Shown piece after piece: positions 12,389 through 23,496 of a DNA stretch of 64,000 nucleotides. Made by a program: the position numbers and the translations under genes. Source of the DNA: Paramacrobiotus metropolitanus (taxonomy: Eukaryota > Tardigrada > Eutardigrada > Parachela > Macrobiotidae); the NCBI RefSeq assembly GCF_019649055.1, contig NW_026570311.1, positions 62,001 to 126,000 on the forward strand, in the 5' to 3' direction. The notes under the pieces were generated by a model. The model did not search any database and was not told where the DNA came from. It was given only the letters and a program-made list of their open reading frames with translations. Each line of letters starts with the position of its first letter. The first letter of the stretch is position 1.

Positions 12389-13531
12389 TTGTTGCAGTTC
12401 GAACAACTTTTTTTTCTGCGATACACATTATGTCTGTCAAAATGCCTTAATAAATAAGCTTGCCGTAATAAATATATAAGTTTGATAGCTGATACCGGGT
12501 TCTTTGCTAACACTTATACTTCAAGTACTCATATCTCTCTGGAAACGCAAATTTAAATTATTAGTGCTGTACAGAATGCTTGTTATGTGCTACGCCGGGT
12601 TGCTTATTGAATTTATACTGCTGTAATACGGTAGGTGCGCCATTAACATAACGTCCTCTTCTGCTACTGATTTTTTTATTCTTTGTAATTTACAGTGCGG
12701 TAGTGGGTAGAAAACAAGCAATTTCCGAATGCACATAGATCGAAACAGCTAAGGACTCACAGCAGGTGCGTACATGCATATCGATAAAATTGACAAGTTA
12801 GGTACGCACAAAATAACGCGTGCTGTATACAGGAGTCAGGAGTGTCCGTATGTTACTGTCTGCATTCGACATAAGGGTACCGCTTCTGTTTACAATGATT
12901 ACCGGGCAGTTTATTCCTTGTTCTGCGTGTTGTCGGCACTAATTGTGTTTGCTGCCGATGCGTGCATGACGCTGTTATATTCTTACTGCAATAACTGTTT
13001 ATAGCAGCTGTGTTCGGTGTTCACACTTCATCAAGCTAATGGTCACGGATTTCAATTCATTATTATTTCATTACTGTATTGAGCCATACGCTGGATGTAA
13101 TTCTATGGTGCTCCAATTTCCATCATGTGCCAATGTTTTTGATAGTACATAATTAAACCCGACGCTTTGTTAATGGCTACGTTTTAGCGGGACAACAAAG
13201 AATGGCATATGATTCAGCTGATTCAGCTGGACGCCTGGACGTACCACGCGTTCCCTGAATCAAGTTACATTTTTGTCCTATTATCCTAAACGTATCAGTT
13301 AAAAAAAGTTTACATTCACTTGACCTACAAATCATTAACGCAGCCTTTCGACCCTGAATCGTCTAAATCTCGATCTGATCCTGAAATACTCAGTGAGCGA
13401 TTTAACTGGTGGCGATTCTGCCTTCACCGATCTGTCATTCACCTCGGCTGAAACATTTCGTCCATTTGAGTGCAGATCTCTAAAATCCGACCTAATCAGC
13501 AACTGCAGCTCGTTACTGGCATATTTACAAC
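12389..13531. other. intergenic between CLT copy 2 and the GPCR array
   Basis: After the polyadenylation signals of copy 2 nothing supports a gene. The last few hundred bases are presumably promoter and 5' UTR of the GPCR at 13532; I see no clear TATA box. Confidence 0.45.
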
Positions 13532-14566
13532 ATGAACCGGACTAACACCACCAACGCCACCACTCCCACCGCTTTCGTGGCCGCTTCGGTCCCGTCCATC
13601 GGCATCTGCCGCATCGTCATCCTCATCAGCCGCTTCGTCCTCAACTCCATTGTGCTCAGCGTGTACATTGCTCGGCGCAAAATGCGCACACCTTTCTCCG
13701 TATACATCATGTCCCTCCTAACCAGTAACCTCCTGGATCTCATTCTGTTCTTCCCCTTTATGATCGCCAACAACCTCGGAACGGACGCCAGTCATTTCGT
13801 CTTCGGGGAAACCGGCTGCGCGGTATACGGCTACGGCGTCGCTATAATGCGCTGCTGTTGTTTAGCATCACACGCACTGATCACCCTGAACCGCGCCTGG
13901 GCCATGACCTTTCCCATCTCCTATAAAAACATTCATAGTTCCCGTTTTGCGGTAGCATTATGTGTCGTTGTGATGGTGGGCATTCACAGTTTAATGGTTC
14001 CCGGTCTCGTGTTAAGCGAGCAAACCCGACCGCGTCCCGTGCAGACGTACGGCTGCTGGTACCAAGTGAGCCGCTCAAAATCGATTTTGAACTTATTAAG
14101 CACGATTGGATTCTTTTTATTCTACATTATGCCGGTGATTATCGTGGCGATGTATCCGTATCTGTTCTTCAAATACCTTCAAGCCAAAAAAAGAGTCGCC
14201 GGACAAGAAGGTCACCAGGGAGCCCCGGCCGAGTTGAAGGCTAGCCGCACATTCGGGATTGTCTCCATGCTGTCGTTGTCGATCATTGTTTGTTGGCTGC
14301 CGGAAGAGCTGGTGACGCTACTGATGAGCTACGTGGGCAGCCGGAGCGTCATCCGAGCGTATCCGATTGTCAGTCTGCTGAGCTCGTTTCAAGTGCTACT
14401 CGATCCGCTGTTTCTCCTGGTGAGCTCGCGCGAACTGCGCTACGGGTTGATGAGTATTCTGTGCAACAAGAAGTTCATGGCGGAACGAGCCGGTACATTC
14501 AATATGGTGACGTTTGCGCGCAGCAACACGAAACATCCCACAATGAGCACCCGTATTTACAATTAA
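13532..14566 (+). CDS. type A class A (rhodopsin-like) orphan GPCR, 344 aa
   Basis: A single exon encodes seven TM segments. The N-terminus (MNRTNTTNATT) has NxT sites. TM1 holds the conserved Asn in LNSIVLSVYI; intracellular loop 1 is RRKMRTPFSVYI; TM2 reads SNLLDLILFFPF, placing Asn where the usual sodium-site Asp (2.50) sits; TM3 starts at the disulphide Cys of ETGCAVYGYG and ends NRAWAMTFP in place of DRY; ECL2 has the partner Cys in YGCWYQV; TM6 has CWLPEEL; TM7 has DPLFLLVS in place of NPxxY. The basic third loop (KKRVAGQEGH) ends at SRTFGIVS. It is the first of a same-strand array. An AATAAA lies at 14582-14587, 16 bases after the stop. Ligand unknown; chemosensory or peptide roles are both possible. 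Confidence 0.88.
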   Translation: MNRTNTTNATTPTAFVAASVPSIGICRIVILISRFVLNSIVLSVYIARRKMRTPFSVYIMSLLTSNLLDLILFFPFMIANNLGTDASHFVFGETGCAVYGYGVAIMRCCCLASHALITLNRAWAMTFPISYKNIHSSRFAVALCVVVMVGIHSLMVPGLVLSEQTRPRPVQTYGCWYQVSRSKSILNLLSTIGFFLFYIMPVIIVAMYPYLFFKYLQAKKRVAGQEGHQGAPAELKASRTFGIVSMLSLSIIVCWLPEELVTLLMSYVGSRSVIRAYPIVSLLSSFQVLLDPLFLLVSSRELRYGLMSILCNKKFMAERAGTFNMVTFARSNTKHPTMSTRIYN

Positions 14567-15355
14567 AAGGATGATGATGGAAATAAACAGGCATTTCTCA
14601 CAATACATGTTTCACACAAGTGACACAACCCTTAAGCTTGAATACGGTTTCTTGTTACGTTTCCTCCGTCAAAATGAATGGACTATATAGTATGGTTTCC
14701 TATTAAAAGCGTCCATAGCTGATTTTCGTGACTGTGAGACTAACAAAAAAAGCGACAAAACAAAAAACATCCATTGGTTGAGCCATATTGCACAAAGCTG
14801 CTAAAAACCACCAGTAGTGGAAATCATGGGGATCTAATAAATGGAACTAGTTATTTTAACTTGCAGTGTGTAAATACAAATATATACATGTTTGCAACTA
14901 TTTTACTACAGCGGCGGAACCTGACTTATACCCTTGATGAGACAAATCAACAAGAATTTAATTTTTGCATATGAGGAAAACAAATTAATACCCCACGTTT
15001 CTGTATGCCATCATTAAATTTAAATTTAAAAAGGAAGTCGATCTTTTTCTGATTGGTGTGATGTACACGTAGATTTCTTAGCTTTTCTGTCAGGTTGCGA
15101 ATTTTAGGACGCAGAAGAAAATCAGTGGCCTACGAATACAATTCAAACAGTTTGAACCGAGCACGAGCCGAGCGTTAGTAAATGGAATTATTCATAAACA
15201 ATTAACGTTCGTGCATCACAGCAATATACTTACTTTTTTACCTCTTGTCTGCTTCAAAACGTGCGCTTGTGTGCTGTGCAGATGGCTCATGTTTTCGTAG
15301 GCCTCAAGTGCAGCTATAGATGAAACGCTACACAATACTGGGTCTAAGACTCTCA
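14567..15355. other. intergenic
   Basis: Contains the AATAAA of the preceding GPCR and AT-rich sequence. No gene is supported. Confidence 0.5.
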
Positions 15356-15594
15356 AGCTTGTTTGCTTAGTTTCGGTATAAGGATGGCTCATATTCCATG
15401 CTCGTGCGATATCAAAATAGCTTCTTATTACAGATTATGGGAGAGGGCAAGCATACAGGATGCTGTCGCATGATTTATTACGTATTTTCACTGGAAATCC
15501 ATGTCCCAGGAGACTCTCTAGCACTCGACGACAACAAGCAAATAAGCTAAAGTAAATAACCGTTCAACGACAGACGCTTCTCCCCGATAACCGA
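15356..15594 (+). repeat. 239-bp direct repeat, first copy
   Basis: The segment starting AGCTTGTTTGCTTAG and ending CCCCGATAACCGA recurs 264 bases downstream at 15620-15858. I see only two substitutions between the copies (A/G in ACAGGATGCTG and T/C in TTTTCACTGG), about 99 percent identity, so the duplication is very recent. A 25-base junction made of GATAACCG-like units separates them. Confidence 0.93.
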
Positions 15595-15619
15595 TAACCG
15601 CTTCTCCCCGACAACCGAT

Positions 15620-15858
15620 AGCTTGTTTGCTTAGTTTCGGTATAAGGATGGCTCATATTCCATGCTCGTGCGATATCAAAATAGCTTCTTATTACAGATT
15701 ATGGGAGAGGGCAAGCATACAGGGTGCTGTCGCATGATTTATTACGTATTTTCACCGGAAATCCATGTCCCAGGAGACTCTCTAGCACTCGACGACAACA
15801 AGCAAATAAGCTAAAGTAAATAACCGTTCAACGACAGACGCTTCTCCCCGATAACCGA
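15620..15858 (+). repeat. 239-bp direct repeat, second copy, just upstream of a GPCR
   Basis: Second copy of the 15356-15594 unit. It ends 30 bases before the ATG of the GPCR at 15889, so it doubles what is presumably the proximal promoter or 5' UTR. A TTAATTTGCAG tract immediately before TAAAATG could be a 5'-UTR splice acceptor. Confidence 0.93.
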
Positions 15859-15888
15859 CCGATAAATTCCTCTTTAATTTGCAGTAAA

Positions 15889-16899
15889 ATGAACCGCAGT
15901 AACTCCACTACGAGTTCGACGGCAATTGTGGTGGCAGCCGTTCCGGTTTTAGGAATCATCCGTATTGCCATCCTCATCAGCAGCTTCATCCTCAACGCCA
16001 TCGTCCTCAGCGTATATCTCATGCGACCAAAACTGCGAACGCCCTTCTGCATCTACATAATCTGCTTGTTGAGCAGCAACATTCTGGAACTGCTCCTGCT
16101 GTTTCCCTTCACTATCGCCAACGATCTCGGCACGAACGCCAACCGTTTCGTTTTAGGGAAAATCGGTTGTTCGGTGTATGGATATGGCGTCAGTATAACA
16201 CGATCATGTTGTCTGTGCTCGCACGCATTGATCACCATAAACCGCATCTGGGCCATGACCTTTCCAATCTCCTATAAAAACGTCCATAGTTCGAGATTTG
16301 CAGCTATACTATGTATTTGTGTGATACTGGCGCTACATGCGATTATGATCCAAGGTTTGGTTTTGAGCGAACGGACCCGGCCACGCCCCGTGGAAAAATG
16401 GGGGTGCTGGTACCAAGTGCGCACCGGCTCCATCGCGACCTCCGTTGGATTCCATTCGTTTTTCACGCTGCCGGTGGTTATTGTCGCCACCTATCCGTAT
16501 CTGTTTTGCAAATATTTGAAAGCACGGAAGCAAGTGATGGCGCAGGACGGAAAGAGCGTCGCACCGGCCGATGCGAAGGCCAGCCGGACGTTCGGCGTCG
16601 TGACCATGCTGTCGCTGTGCACCATAGTCTGCTGGTTGCCGGAATTGCTGGTGGTTATCCTGATGAATAATGTGGGGACGCGGGCTATCTTCTGGTCATA
16701 TCCATACGTTAGCTTTTTCAGCTGCTTTCAAGTGCTCTTCGATCCAATGTTCCTGCTGATCACCTCCCGGGAATTGCGCTATGGATTGCTTAGTGTTGTT
16801 TGTGGTAAAACGTATGCGACGGAGAAATTGGGAACATTGCAGATGGTGACGCTGGCGCGCAGCAGTGCCAAGCATCACACAGTGAGCTCGCGTGTGTAA
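15889..16899 (+). CDS. type A orphan GPCR, 336 aa
   Basis: Single-exon seven-TM protein. N-terminus MNRSNSTTSS; TM1 FILNAIVLSVYL; loop RPKLRTPFCIYI; TM2 SNILELLLLFPF, with Glu instead of the Asp seen after NIL in its neighbours; TM3 from KIGCSVYGYG to NRIWAMTFPISY; ECL2 Cys in WGCWYQV; TM6 CWLPELLV; TM7 DPMFLLITS. The ECL2 phrase VEKWGCWYQVRTGS is shared closely with the 18142 gene, making these two the nearest pair by eye. The sequence AGTAAAATGAAC at the start matches that of the 21760 gene, both with a possible splice acceptor directly before it. The upstream region is the duplicated 239-bp unit. Confidence 0.88.
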   Translation: MNRSNSTTSSTAIVVAAVPVLGIIRIAILISSFILNAIVLSVYLMRPKLRTPFCIYIICLLSSNILELLLLFPFTIANDLGTNANRFVLGKIGCSVYGYGVSITRSCCLCSHALITINRIWAMTFPISYKNVHSSRFAAILCICVILALHAIMIQGLVLSERTRPRPVEKWGCWYQVRTGSIATSVGFHSFFTLPVVIVATYPYLFCKYLKARKQVMAQDGKSVAPADAKASRTFGVVTMLSLCTIVCWLPELLVVILMNNVGTRAIFWSYPYVSFFSCFQVLFDPMFLLITSRELRYGLLSVVCGKTYATEKLGTLQMVTLARSSAKHHTVSSRV

Positions 16900-18141
16900 T
16901 GTAATTGTTTTGCGTTTCTGCGTCTGCCTTGCGTTGGCTAACATGTAATGCAGGGTAATGTTGGTTTCTTAGCGGTTCGGCGCTCGACTACATCAACATT
17001 CACCAGTTTGCTTTACGAATACTGATAGACATAGACGGTGCAACGCCGGTATCACATTGTAAGGGATAATCATTTGGACGTTGACTGTTGCATGACATTT
17101 CCGGTTTCTGGCGAGCGTAGCAGTTATCAAAGCCGTATCGTAACGGTGCTTGCTGAACATGCATTTGCTACGGCATGACGTTACTGTGGTATTATTTTTA
17201 TAAACCGTTCTTGCAATTGCTTAAACCTTGCTTGCATGCTGGTATAGTTTTGACTTTCGTATTTCTCACACTTCGGCCAACCGCCAAGTGATTTAACTGT
17301 TAATCCTTATTTTAGAATTAAACCCGAAATCCTTAGTGTAATGTTGTATTACCAGTTGCACTTCAAAGTTCGCAAACTGCAAACTTCCCCGAAAAATAAT
17401 CTGATCATTACAAATTAGCAACATAAGTAGCTGGAGTGTGTTGTTGGAGAGGGTGTTTTACGCTCATTGATTATACTCGTAGCACGAGTACGACTTTAAG
17501 ATAGGTACAGTACAAAAATGTGGACAAGACTGACATCTGTGCATGCAGCAAGAATCAAATGTAATCAATACATGTAAGTCTTAAGAGAAATTTGTAACGA
17601 AATATCCGATAATTGGTGGAGACAGTCGATTGGTAAAAAATGTAAATATAGTTCAGTGACAGTGCAAAAGGCTTAAATGCGGGCAACAGCATTGTACTCT
17701 GTAAATCGGCATCGATCTGGAAGTATTACAGGCGACTGGTTAGTTTTCCCGTTGAAACATCAACAACAGCCAGCAGCATGAAAAGCGTATGCATACCGGG
17801 ATGTTGGGGGGAAATAAAGAAAATCTCCAGCTGTGCCAACAAAGGCGCGGCTCCAATTACGCCCAGCAGAAAGATCAGAATAATGGCTAGCAGAGGCATC
17901 CAGACGATCAAAACAACCATTATTCACTGCTGACTTGTCGTGTGTAATATAGAGTACAGTCGTGGTAGCCGGTAGGTATCCCGTATCCGTTACGATAATC
18001 ACATGCCTCGTGGAATTTTTGTTTGCTCATTACAATTCGCCGCTCGTTACGTGCTTAGTACACAATTTGTGCAAAAATAACGGGAAAAATTGCATTCCAT
18101 CTGTTCCAAATTTTTTTGTGGCACAAGGCAAAATATTAAGG
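16900..18141. other. intergenic; possible small hydrophobic ORF on the minus strand
   Basis: The only candidate is minus 17726-17920, an ATG-initiated 64-codon frame starting MVVLIVWMPLLAIILIFLLG, strongly hydrophobic, which could be a signal-peptide exon or random. It has no paralogue in the window and no clear downstream exon. Otherwise nothing is supported. Confidence 0.35.
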
Positions 18142-19152
18142 ATGAACCGGAGCAATATCACGGTTCCCGGTCCTCTGGTGGTTGCCTCAGCCCCGGCCAT
18201 CGGAATGTGCCGAATCGGGATTTTAATCAGCAGTTTTATTCTCAATTTTACCGTTCTCAGTGTGTATATTCTGCGACCTAAAATGCGCACTCCCTTTGCG
18301 GTGTACATAATTTCCCTGTTAATCAGCAACATTCTGGATCTTCTCCTTTACTTTCCCTTCATGATCGCCAACAACATCGGAACGGACACGAATCACTTCG
18401 TATTTGGTGAAACCGGCTGCTCGGTGTTCGGTTACGGCGTGTCGATATCACGTGCCTTTTGCCTTTGTTCACACGCATTGATTACCCTCAACCGCATCTG
18501 GGCCATGACCTTTCCCATATCGTACAAAAACCTTCACGGATACCGGTTTGCTGTGATGTTGTGCAGTGGTGTTTTTATCGCGATTCACGCCCTGATGATC
18601 CAAGGACTTGTACTGAGCGAGCGAAGCCGACCGCGCCCAGTTGAAAAATGGGGATGCTGGTATCAGGTTCGCACGGGCTCAGTTGCCAATTCCATTGGGT
18701 TCCATTTGTTTTATACGGCGCCGGTACTGATTGTGGCCACCTATCCGTATCTGTTTTTCAAATATCTGCAGACCAAAAAACGCATTATGGCGCAAGATGG
18801 CCACCATGGACTGCACGATAAGACGGTGAATAAAACTTTCGGGATTGTATCGATGCTGTCGCTGTGCACGATTATCTGCTGGGTGCCGGAAGACGTAGTG
18901 ACGGTTTTGATGAATAACACTGGAAGCAGAGCCATCATCCGATCGTATCCGATTGTCAGCTTGATCAGCTCGTTCCAGGTGCTGCTGGATCCGCTGTTTC
19001 TCCTGATTAGTTCCAAAGAATTGCGTTATGGTTTAATGAGTATCGTGTGTAGAAGAAGGTTTATGGCGGACCGAGCGGTGTCTGTGAAAATGATGACATC
19101 CGCTCGCAGTAACACCAAGCCTGTACGTCCAACTTCCAGTACAAAGTTTTAG
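18142..19152 (+). CDS. type A orphan GPCR, 336 aa
   Basis: I chose the ATG at 18142 (MNRSNITVPG) over an in-frame ATG 60 codons upstream because every type A paralogue starts with MNR or MNS about 25 residues before TM1. The single exon encodes TM1 FILNFTVLSVYI, loop RPKMRTPFAVYI, TM2 SNILDLLLYFPF, TM3 ETGCSVFGYG to NRIWAMTFPISY, ECL2 WGCWYQV, TM6 CWVPEDVV and TM7 DPLFLLISS. The third loop (KKRIMAQDGH) differs in length only slightly from its neighbours. Intronless, intact. Confidence 0.88.
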   Translation: MNRSNITVPGPLVVASAPAIGMCRIGILISSFILNFTVLSVYILRPKMRTPFAVYIISLLISNILDLLLYFPFMIANNIGTDTNHFVFGETGCSVFGYGVSISRAFCLCSHALITLNRIWAMTFPISYKNLHGYRFAVMLCSGVFIAIHALMIQGLVLSERSRPRPVEKWGCWYQVRTGSVANSIGFHLFYTAPVLIVATYPYLFFKYLQTKKRIMAQDGHHGLHDKTVNKTFGIVSMLSLCTIICWVPEDVVTVLMNNTGSRAIIRSYPIVSLISSFQVLLDPLFLLISSKELRYGLMSIVCRRRFMADRAVSVKMMTSARSNTKPVRPTSSTKF

Positions 19153-20031
19153 CATGCGCTAGGCATTTTCATTACTTTATGGGTCAATTCAGCGGCAGAG
19201 AGAAGAGGATAATTTTTTTTTGGTAAAGAACGAGCGCTTTGATGATCTTCTTTCTTTCAATGATACGCTGCCTGAAAGCATATACGTACAAATAAAGTGA
19301 CATGTAACAATATTCAGTACGTTTACAAATGGCCATGCCTGAATTACATGCAGTAGCATATCTTAATATAGCTAGCGTCTCAAAACTCCGGCACCAAATA
19401 AAACTTGTTCTGTACATGCTTGTTAAATTCAGCAAGCTGTTATAAAGACAAACGAAATACAAGAAAGGATGAGTTAGGTGGTGGGCGAATCGAAAGATAA
19501 CGGGCAAACTCGCATCACAGGCATTCGGTTATTACCCTTGACCTTATAGCTCGGGATAGTAGCGGACGGCGGTCTTACATTTTGAGTAAATGAAATTAAA
19601 TTACGTTTTGAATGAAATGGTAGAGATGCTTGCTATGCGCAACCGGGAACATGGAACTACATAGCGAACTATCTGCCTGGTACGTTATAGTATTTATATC
19701 AGTTGCATTTCTGTCTGCCAGTATTCTCAACGGAAGCGTCCCAAAGGCATCGAGTAGCATCTATTTGAAGACGTTTCTGTGAAAATAATTCTGCCGCAGT
19801 AGCACAACGCGTGTTTACTGCTCAGTGTGCAAATTTATATGGCGTTTATGTTCCACATTTTCCCCATTCGAAACTCCAATCAGCATGTGATCGATGGTAT
19901 TCTAAAGACAACTGGAAACGTTAAAACTGCCAGCGCACGGCTGGAAAATACCACATTTGTGAGGAACGTGTTGTAATCTTGAAGACTCACTCAAAAAGAT
20001 TATTCAGTCTGCACAGAGCACAAGAGAAATA
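19153..20031. other. intergenic
   Basis: No gene supported. Open frames on the minus strand (19184-19507) lack motifs. Confidence 0.5.
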
Positions 20032-21039
20032 ATGAATCGCAACAATTCCAGTGTTGCCACTCCGAACGTCGCCGCATCCGTACCGGAAATTGGCATTACC
20101 CGCATCGCTATACTAATCAGCAGTTTCTTCCTTAACAGCACTGTTCTCTGCGTTTATCTTCTGCGCAGAAAACTACGCACTCCCTTTTCCGTATACATCA
20201 TCTCGCTGTTAACCTGCAATATCCTGGATCTCGTTTTATTCTTCCCGTTTATGATCGCCAATAACATGGGAACCAGCGCTAATCATTTCGTTTTCGGGGA
20301 AACCGGTTGTCTAATCTACGCTTACGGTATCGCGATAATGCGTTCATGCTGCACTCTGTCGTCGCACGCGCTAATTACCATCAACCGCATCTGGGCCATG
20401 ACCTTTCCGGTATCGTACAAAAATATCCACAGTTATCGTTTCGCAATGGGGTTGTGTGTCGGCGTGTGTATTACTATTCACGGCTTGATGATTCCCGGAA
20501 TAGTTTCCAGTGAGCGAACCCGTCCACGTCCTGTAGAAACATACGGCTGTTGGTACCAAGTGCGCCCGCAGTTTGATTCAAGTACTATGGGTTTCTTTAT
20601 ATTCTACATTATGCCGTTGTTAATTATCGCCACTTATCCCTACTTGTTTTATAAATATCTGCAAGCCAAGAAGCGGGTTGCTGCGCCGGACGGACAAAAT
20701 GGAAAAACCGGTGAAGGGAAGGTCAGCCGAACGTTTAAAATTGTGTCCGCGTTATCGTTGTGCACCATTGTCTGCTGGGTTCCGGAGGAATTGGTCACCA
20801 TCCTCAACACGCTTGGGAATCAGGGGAGTATTAAGGCGTATGTGGCGGTCAGCCTGCTCAGCTCGTTTTTAGTGCTGCTGGATCCAATTTTTCTTCTGCT
20901 CAGCTCCAAAGAACTTCGTTATGGTTTGATGGCTACCCTCTGCAGCAAGAAGTGTATGACAAATCAAGATGGGACCATGAAACTGGTGACTGTCGGACAT
21001 AGCAATACAAAGCAGGCAAACGTGAACTCTCGTGTTTAA
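20032..21039 (+). CDS. type A orphan GPCR, 335 aa
   Basis: Single exon, start MNRNNSSVAT. TM1 FFLNSTVLCVYL; loop RRKLRTPFSVYI; TM2 CNILDLVLFFPF; TM3 ETGCLIYAYG to NRIWAMTFPVSY, with an extra residue (CTLSSHALIT, where neighbours have CLCSHALIT); ECL2 YGCWYQV; TM6 CWVPEELV; TM7 DPIFLLLSS. TM6 is entered from SRTFKIVSAL. Intact, and its codon use looks like its neighbours. Confidence 0.88.
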   Translation: MNRNNSSVATPNVAASVPEIGITRIAILISSFFLNSTVLCVYLLRRKLRTPFSVYIISLLTCNILDLVLFFPFMIANNMGTSANHFVFGETGCLIYAYGIAIMRSCCTLSSHALITINRIWAMTFPVSYKNIHSYRFAMGLCVGVCITIHGLMIPGIVSSERTRPRPVETYGCWYQVRPQFDSSTMGFFIFYIMPLLIIATYPYLFYKYLQAKKRVAAPDGQNGKTGEGKVSRTFKIVSALSLCTIVCWVPEELVTILNTLGNQGSIKAYVAVSLLSSFLVLLDPIFLLLSSKELRYGLMATLCSKKCMTNQDGTMKLVTVGHSNTKQANVNSRV

Positions 21040-21759
21040 GTCCTTAAGTCAGGTAATACTGATACCGGGTACGGGCCAATGATGGGCCTCTTCCCTAACG
21101 TCTTGATAAATTTGAATTGGAACTTGAGAACTTTGCTTATTACAGTAGCTGTATTTTACGCTTTAAACGCAAACTCGAGCAGTTACATATTTTTGTGGCA
21201 GTGATTGTTGCTTTATTGAGTTCAGCTACCTAGCTTTTGAAACTGAGGTGCTGTAAACGGTAAAACAAGTATTTATTCTCCTTTTTATATACTTCAGTAT
21301 CGGTCTTCTTCTATTTGCTCTTACATTAAAAGAGTTGCACAAAAGGCCATCCGACGGATCCGCACCGGAGTGGTTTATACGAGTACATACGTCAACTTCC
21401 TGTCTGACGGATTGGAAGAATCTTTCTGTCAGTTACGTCATCACAAACTACGTACGCAACTGACGTGACGTTGACAGATTCTGACTTACTCTCTGTCACC
21501 AAGGTATTTCCCCACCTGCCAGGCAAATGTTCCTCGCCACCTATAGGTCACCTAAACCCCACCTATTTTATATCCGTTCTTTGACATGTGACGTTGTTGT
21601 GTAGAACCATCCGTGGACCAATGCGTAGTATTACTCGGGTCCTGGCGCTTTCCCACACATCCAGGCTCTTCCAGTTTCACACAGAATCAAGCGCAATTCG
21701 GCCACTTATTGTAACAGAACGAAACGTCTCTGAGTGCGGTGCTGTTTGCGGGCAGTAAA
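21040..21759. other. intergenic with promoter-like sequence
   Basis: Spacer between a type A and a type B GPCR. ATTTTATATCC at about 21567 and a run of short inverted phrases (TGACGTAACTG-like words at 21395-21470: TACGTCA, TTACGTCATC, TGACGTGACG) could be cAMP-response-type sites. Unproven. Confidence 0.3.
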
Positions 21760-22955
21760 ATGAACTACTCGAATACAATGAACTCATCCACTGCGGATGG
21801 AATGGTATGGAATGTCCCCGCGCGCGCTCGATTGAGCGCTTGCATAATCCAAACAATTTTAAATGGGGCCATGATCATAGCTTTCATCGTGTACAGAGAA
21901 CTGCGCACATCCTTCACGATCTACTTACTGTTTCTCTTTTGCGCCAACATCATTTACGCTGTCGGACAGTATCCTCTGGAGGTCATTCGACAGGGCTTCG
22001 CTGGCCGCTACTGGCTACCGCACAGCGTGTGTTGTTTGCATAGTTACCTCAACTGGGTCTTTGCTCCCGTACCCATGCATATGCATGTGTTGATCACTCT
22101 CAACCGCATCTGGGCCAGCACCTTTCCCGTCTCCTACAAAAATGTACATTCCAAGAAAGTAGCTGTGCTGTTTTGCGTGCTGATGACCGTGTACATTCAT
22201 CTGGTGTGTTTGCCGGTGATTGTCCTGGATTTCATGTACTATCATTTACCGGAACGACAGTACGGTTGCTTCGTTAATACCGAAGCGCAGAAAGTGCACA
22301 GCACCGTCGTAGCCATTGTCAGTACGGATTTGCCGATTCTTGTCGTTGTGGGTGCGTATCCGTTTCTTTGGTACAAGGAATCTCAGAGGAGAAAGACGCG
22401 GCTGAGTAAAGGTTCTCTAAGGACAACAAAAACATCGCAGCAAGGAGCCGCTACGGATGTAAGTTCGTCTTATTTTAGTGACGAGGTGTATCAGACCATT
22501 CTACTCTAAAAATCCATTCTACTCTAAATTCTACTCTAAAAATGACGCCGTTATACAGAAAAACTGAAAACTGTACAACGTAGTAAACGCTATTAGACTA
22601 TTATTTTCATAATAATAACGAGAGCAGATACTCATAGGACAAAAAGGACCGTTCCGATTGTTAAATCTTGTAGGTCAACGCCCTCCCAAGAAGAGTTCCT
22701 TTTGGTTCGCAGCCGTTTGTAATTTTGACACTGTTGACAGCTAGCGTGGCCATTTGCTGGACCCCTGATCAAGTGTTGTGGACGTTGGATTGCTTGACAG
22801 GTGTCGATGACGACTTACCCGGCCTTCGATACACTACCAGTGTGATGTTCGTGCTGCAAGCCGCTCTCGATCCACTTCTTTTTGCTTTGTCGCTTCGTGG
22901 ATTCCGATTGCTATTATGGAAAGCGATGTTTTGCAGACCGGACCCGAAACAGTGA
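21760..22955 (+). CDS. type B orphan GPCR, two exons, 326 aa
   Basis: Exons 21760-22458 and 22674-22955, with a phase-0 intron (GTAAGT donor, TTGTAG acceptor) in the third intracellular loop. The start (MNYSNTMNSS) follows a CAGTAA that may be a 5'-UTR acceptor. TM1 IIQTILNGAMIIAFIVY; loop ELRTSFTIYL; TM2 ANIIYAVGQYPLEVIRQ; TM3 Cys in HSVCCLHSY, then MHMHVLITLNRIWASTFPVSY; ECL2 Cys in RQYGCFVNTE; TM5 LPILVVVGAYPFLWYK; TM6 CWTPDQVLW; TM7 LDPLLFALSLR. Compared with type A it keeps the NRxW and DP motifs but differs in TM2-3 and has this intron. Inside the intron CCATTCTACTCTAAA recurs about three times near 22496-22540. Intact. Confidence 0.86.
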
Positions 22956-23496
22956 TGTTGCCCAGACGGACAATTGTACACTAAAGCAGGCGCTCGCAAA
23001 ATAACTCACTAATAGTATACTGCAGAGCCATTACTTTAGAGTAATGTGCGTATACTATTACGACATCCCATCACAATCGGGCTGGATCAAAGTGGTTTCT
23101 ACTACTGTCAGTCATTCGCTGTTAGCAAATGTTTCGGTTTGATGGATTAGCACAGCAGGCATTTCTGTTCCACCTTGCAAAGTACATCGCATTCACAAGA
23201 CCAAAGTATCCTGCACAATCTGTCACCTATCACACCTGCCGGGAAAAGGTTCCTCTAGCCACCCAATTATACAACTATATATATCTGGCATACTTGTAAA
23301 ATTTCCTTGACATGTATTTGTATATCTGTACATTGTACCGTAGCGGTTTGTGACTTGTAAACACCTACCGGAAGCCCAGCACATCCGTACTGGTTTATTT
23401 GTACCGGCGTTTTTAAGAAACATCAAAACCACTCTACCTACGATTTGAAAACAGTGACATCCAAGTCAGTCCCACTCTTTTTCATCACTAGCGAAA
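22956..23496. other. intergenic between type B GPCRs
   Basis: No gene supported; the stretch includes a TATATATCTGG phrase near 23277 of unknown meaning. Confidence 0.4.

Noticed and set aside
17726-17920. 64-codon hydrophobic minus-strand ORF as a gene
   Set aside because: No downstream exon, no paralogue and short; mentioned in the intergenic entry only.
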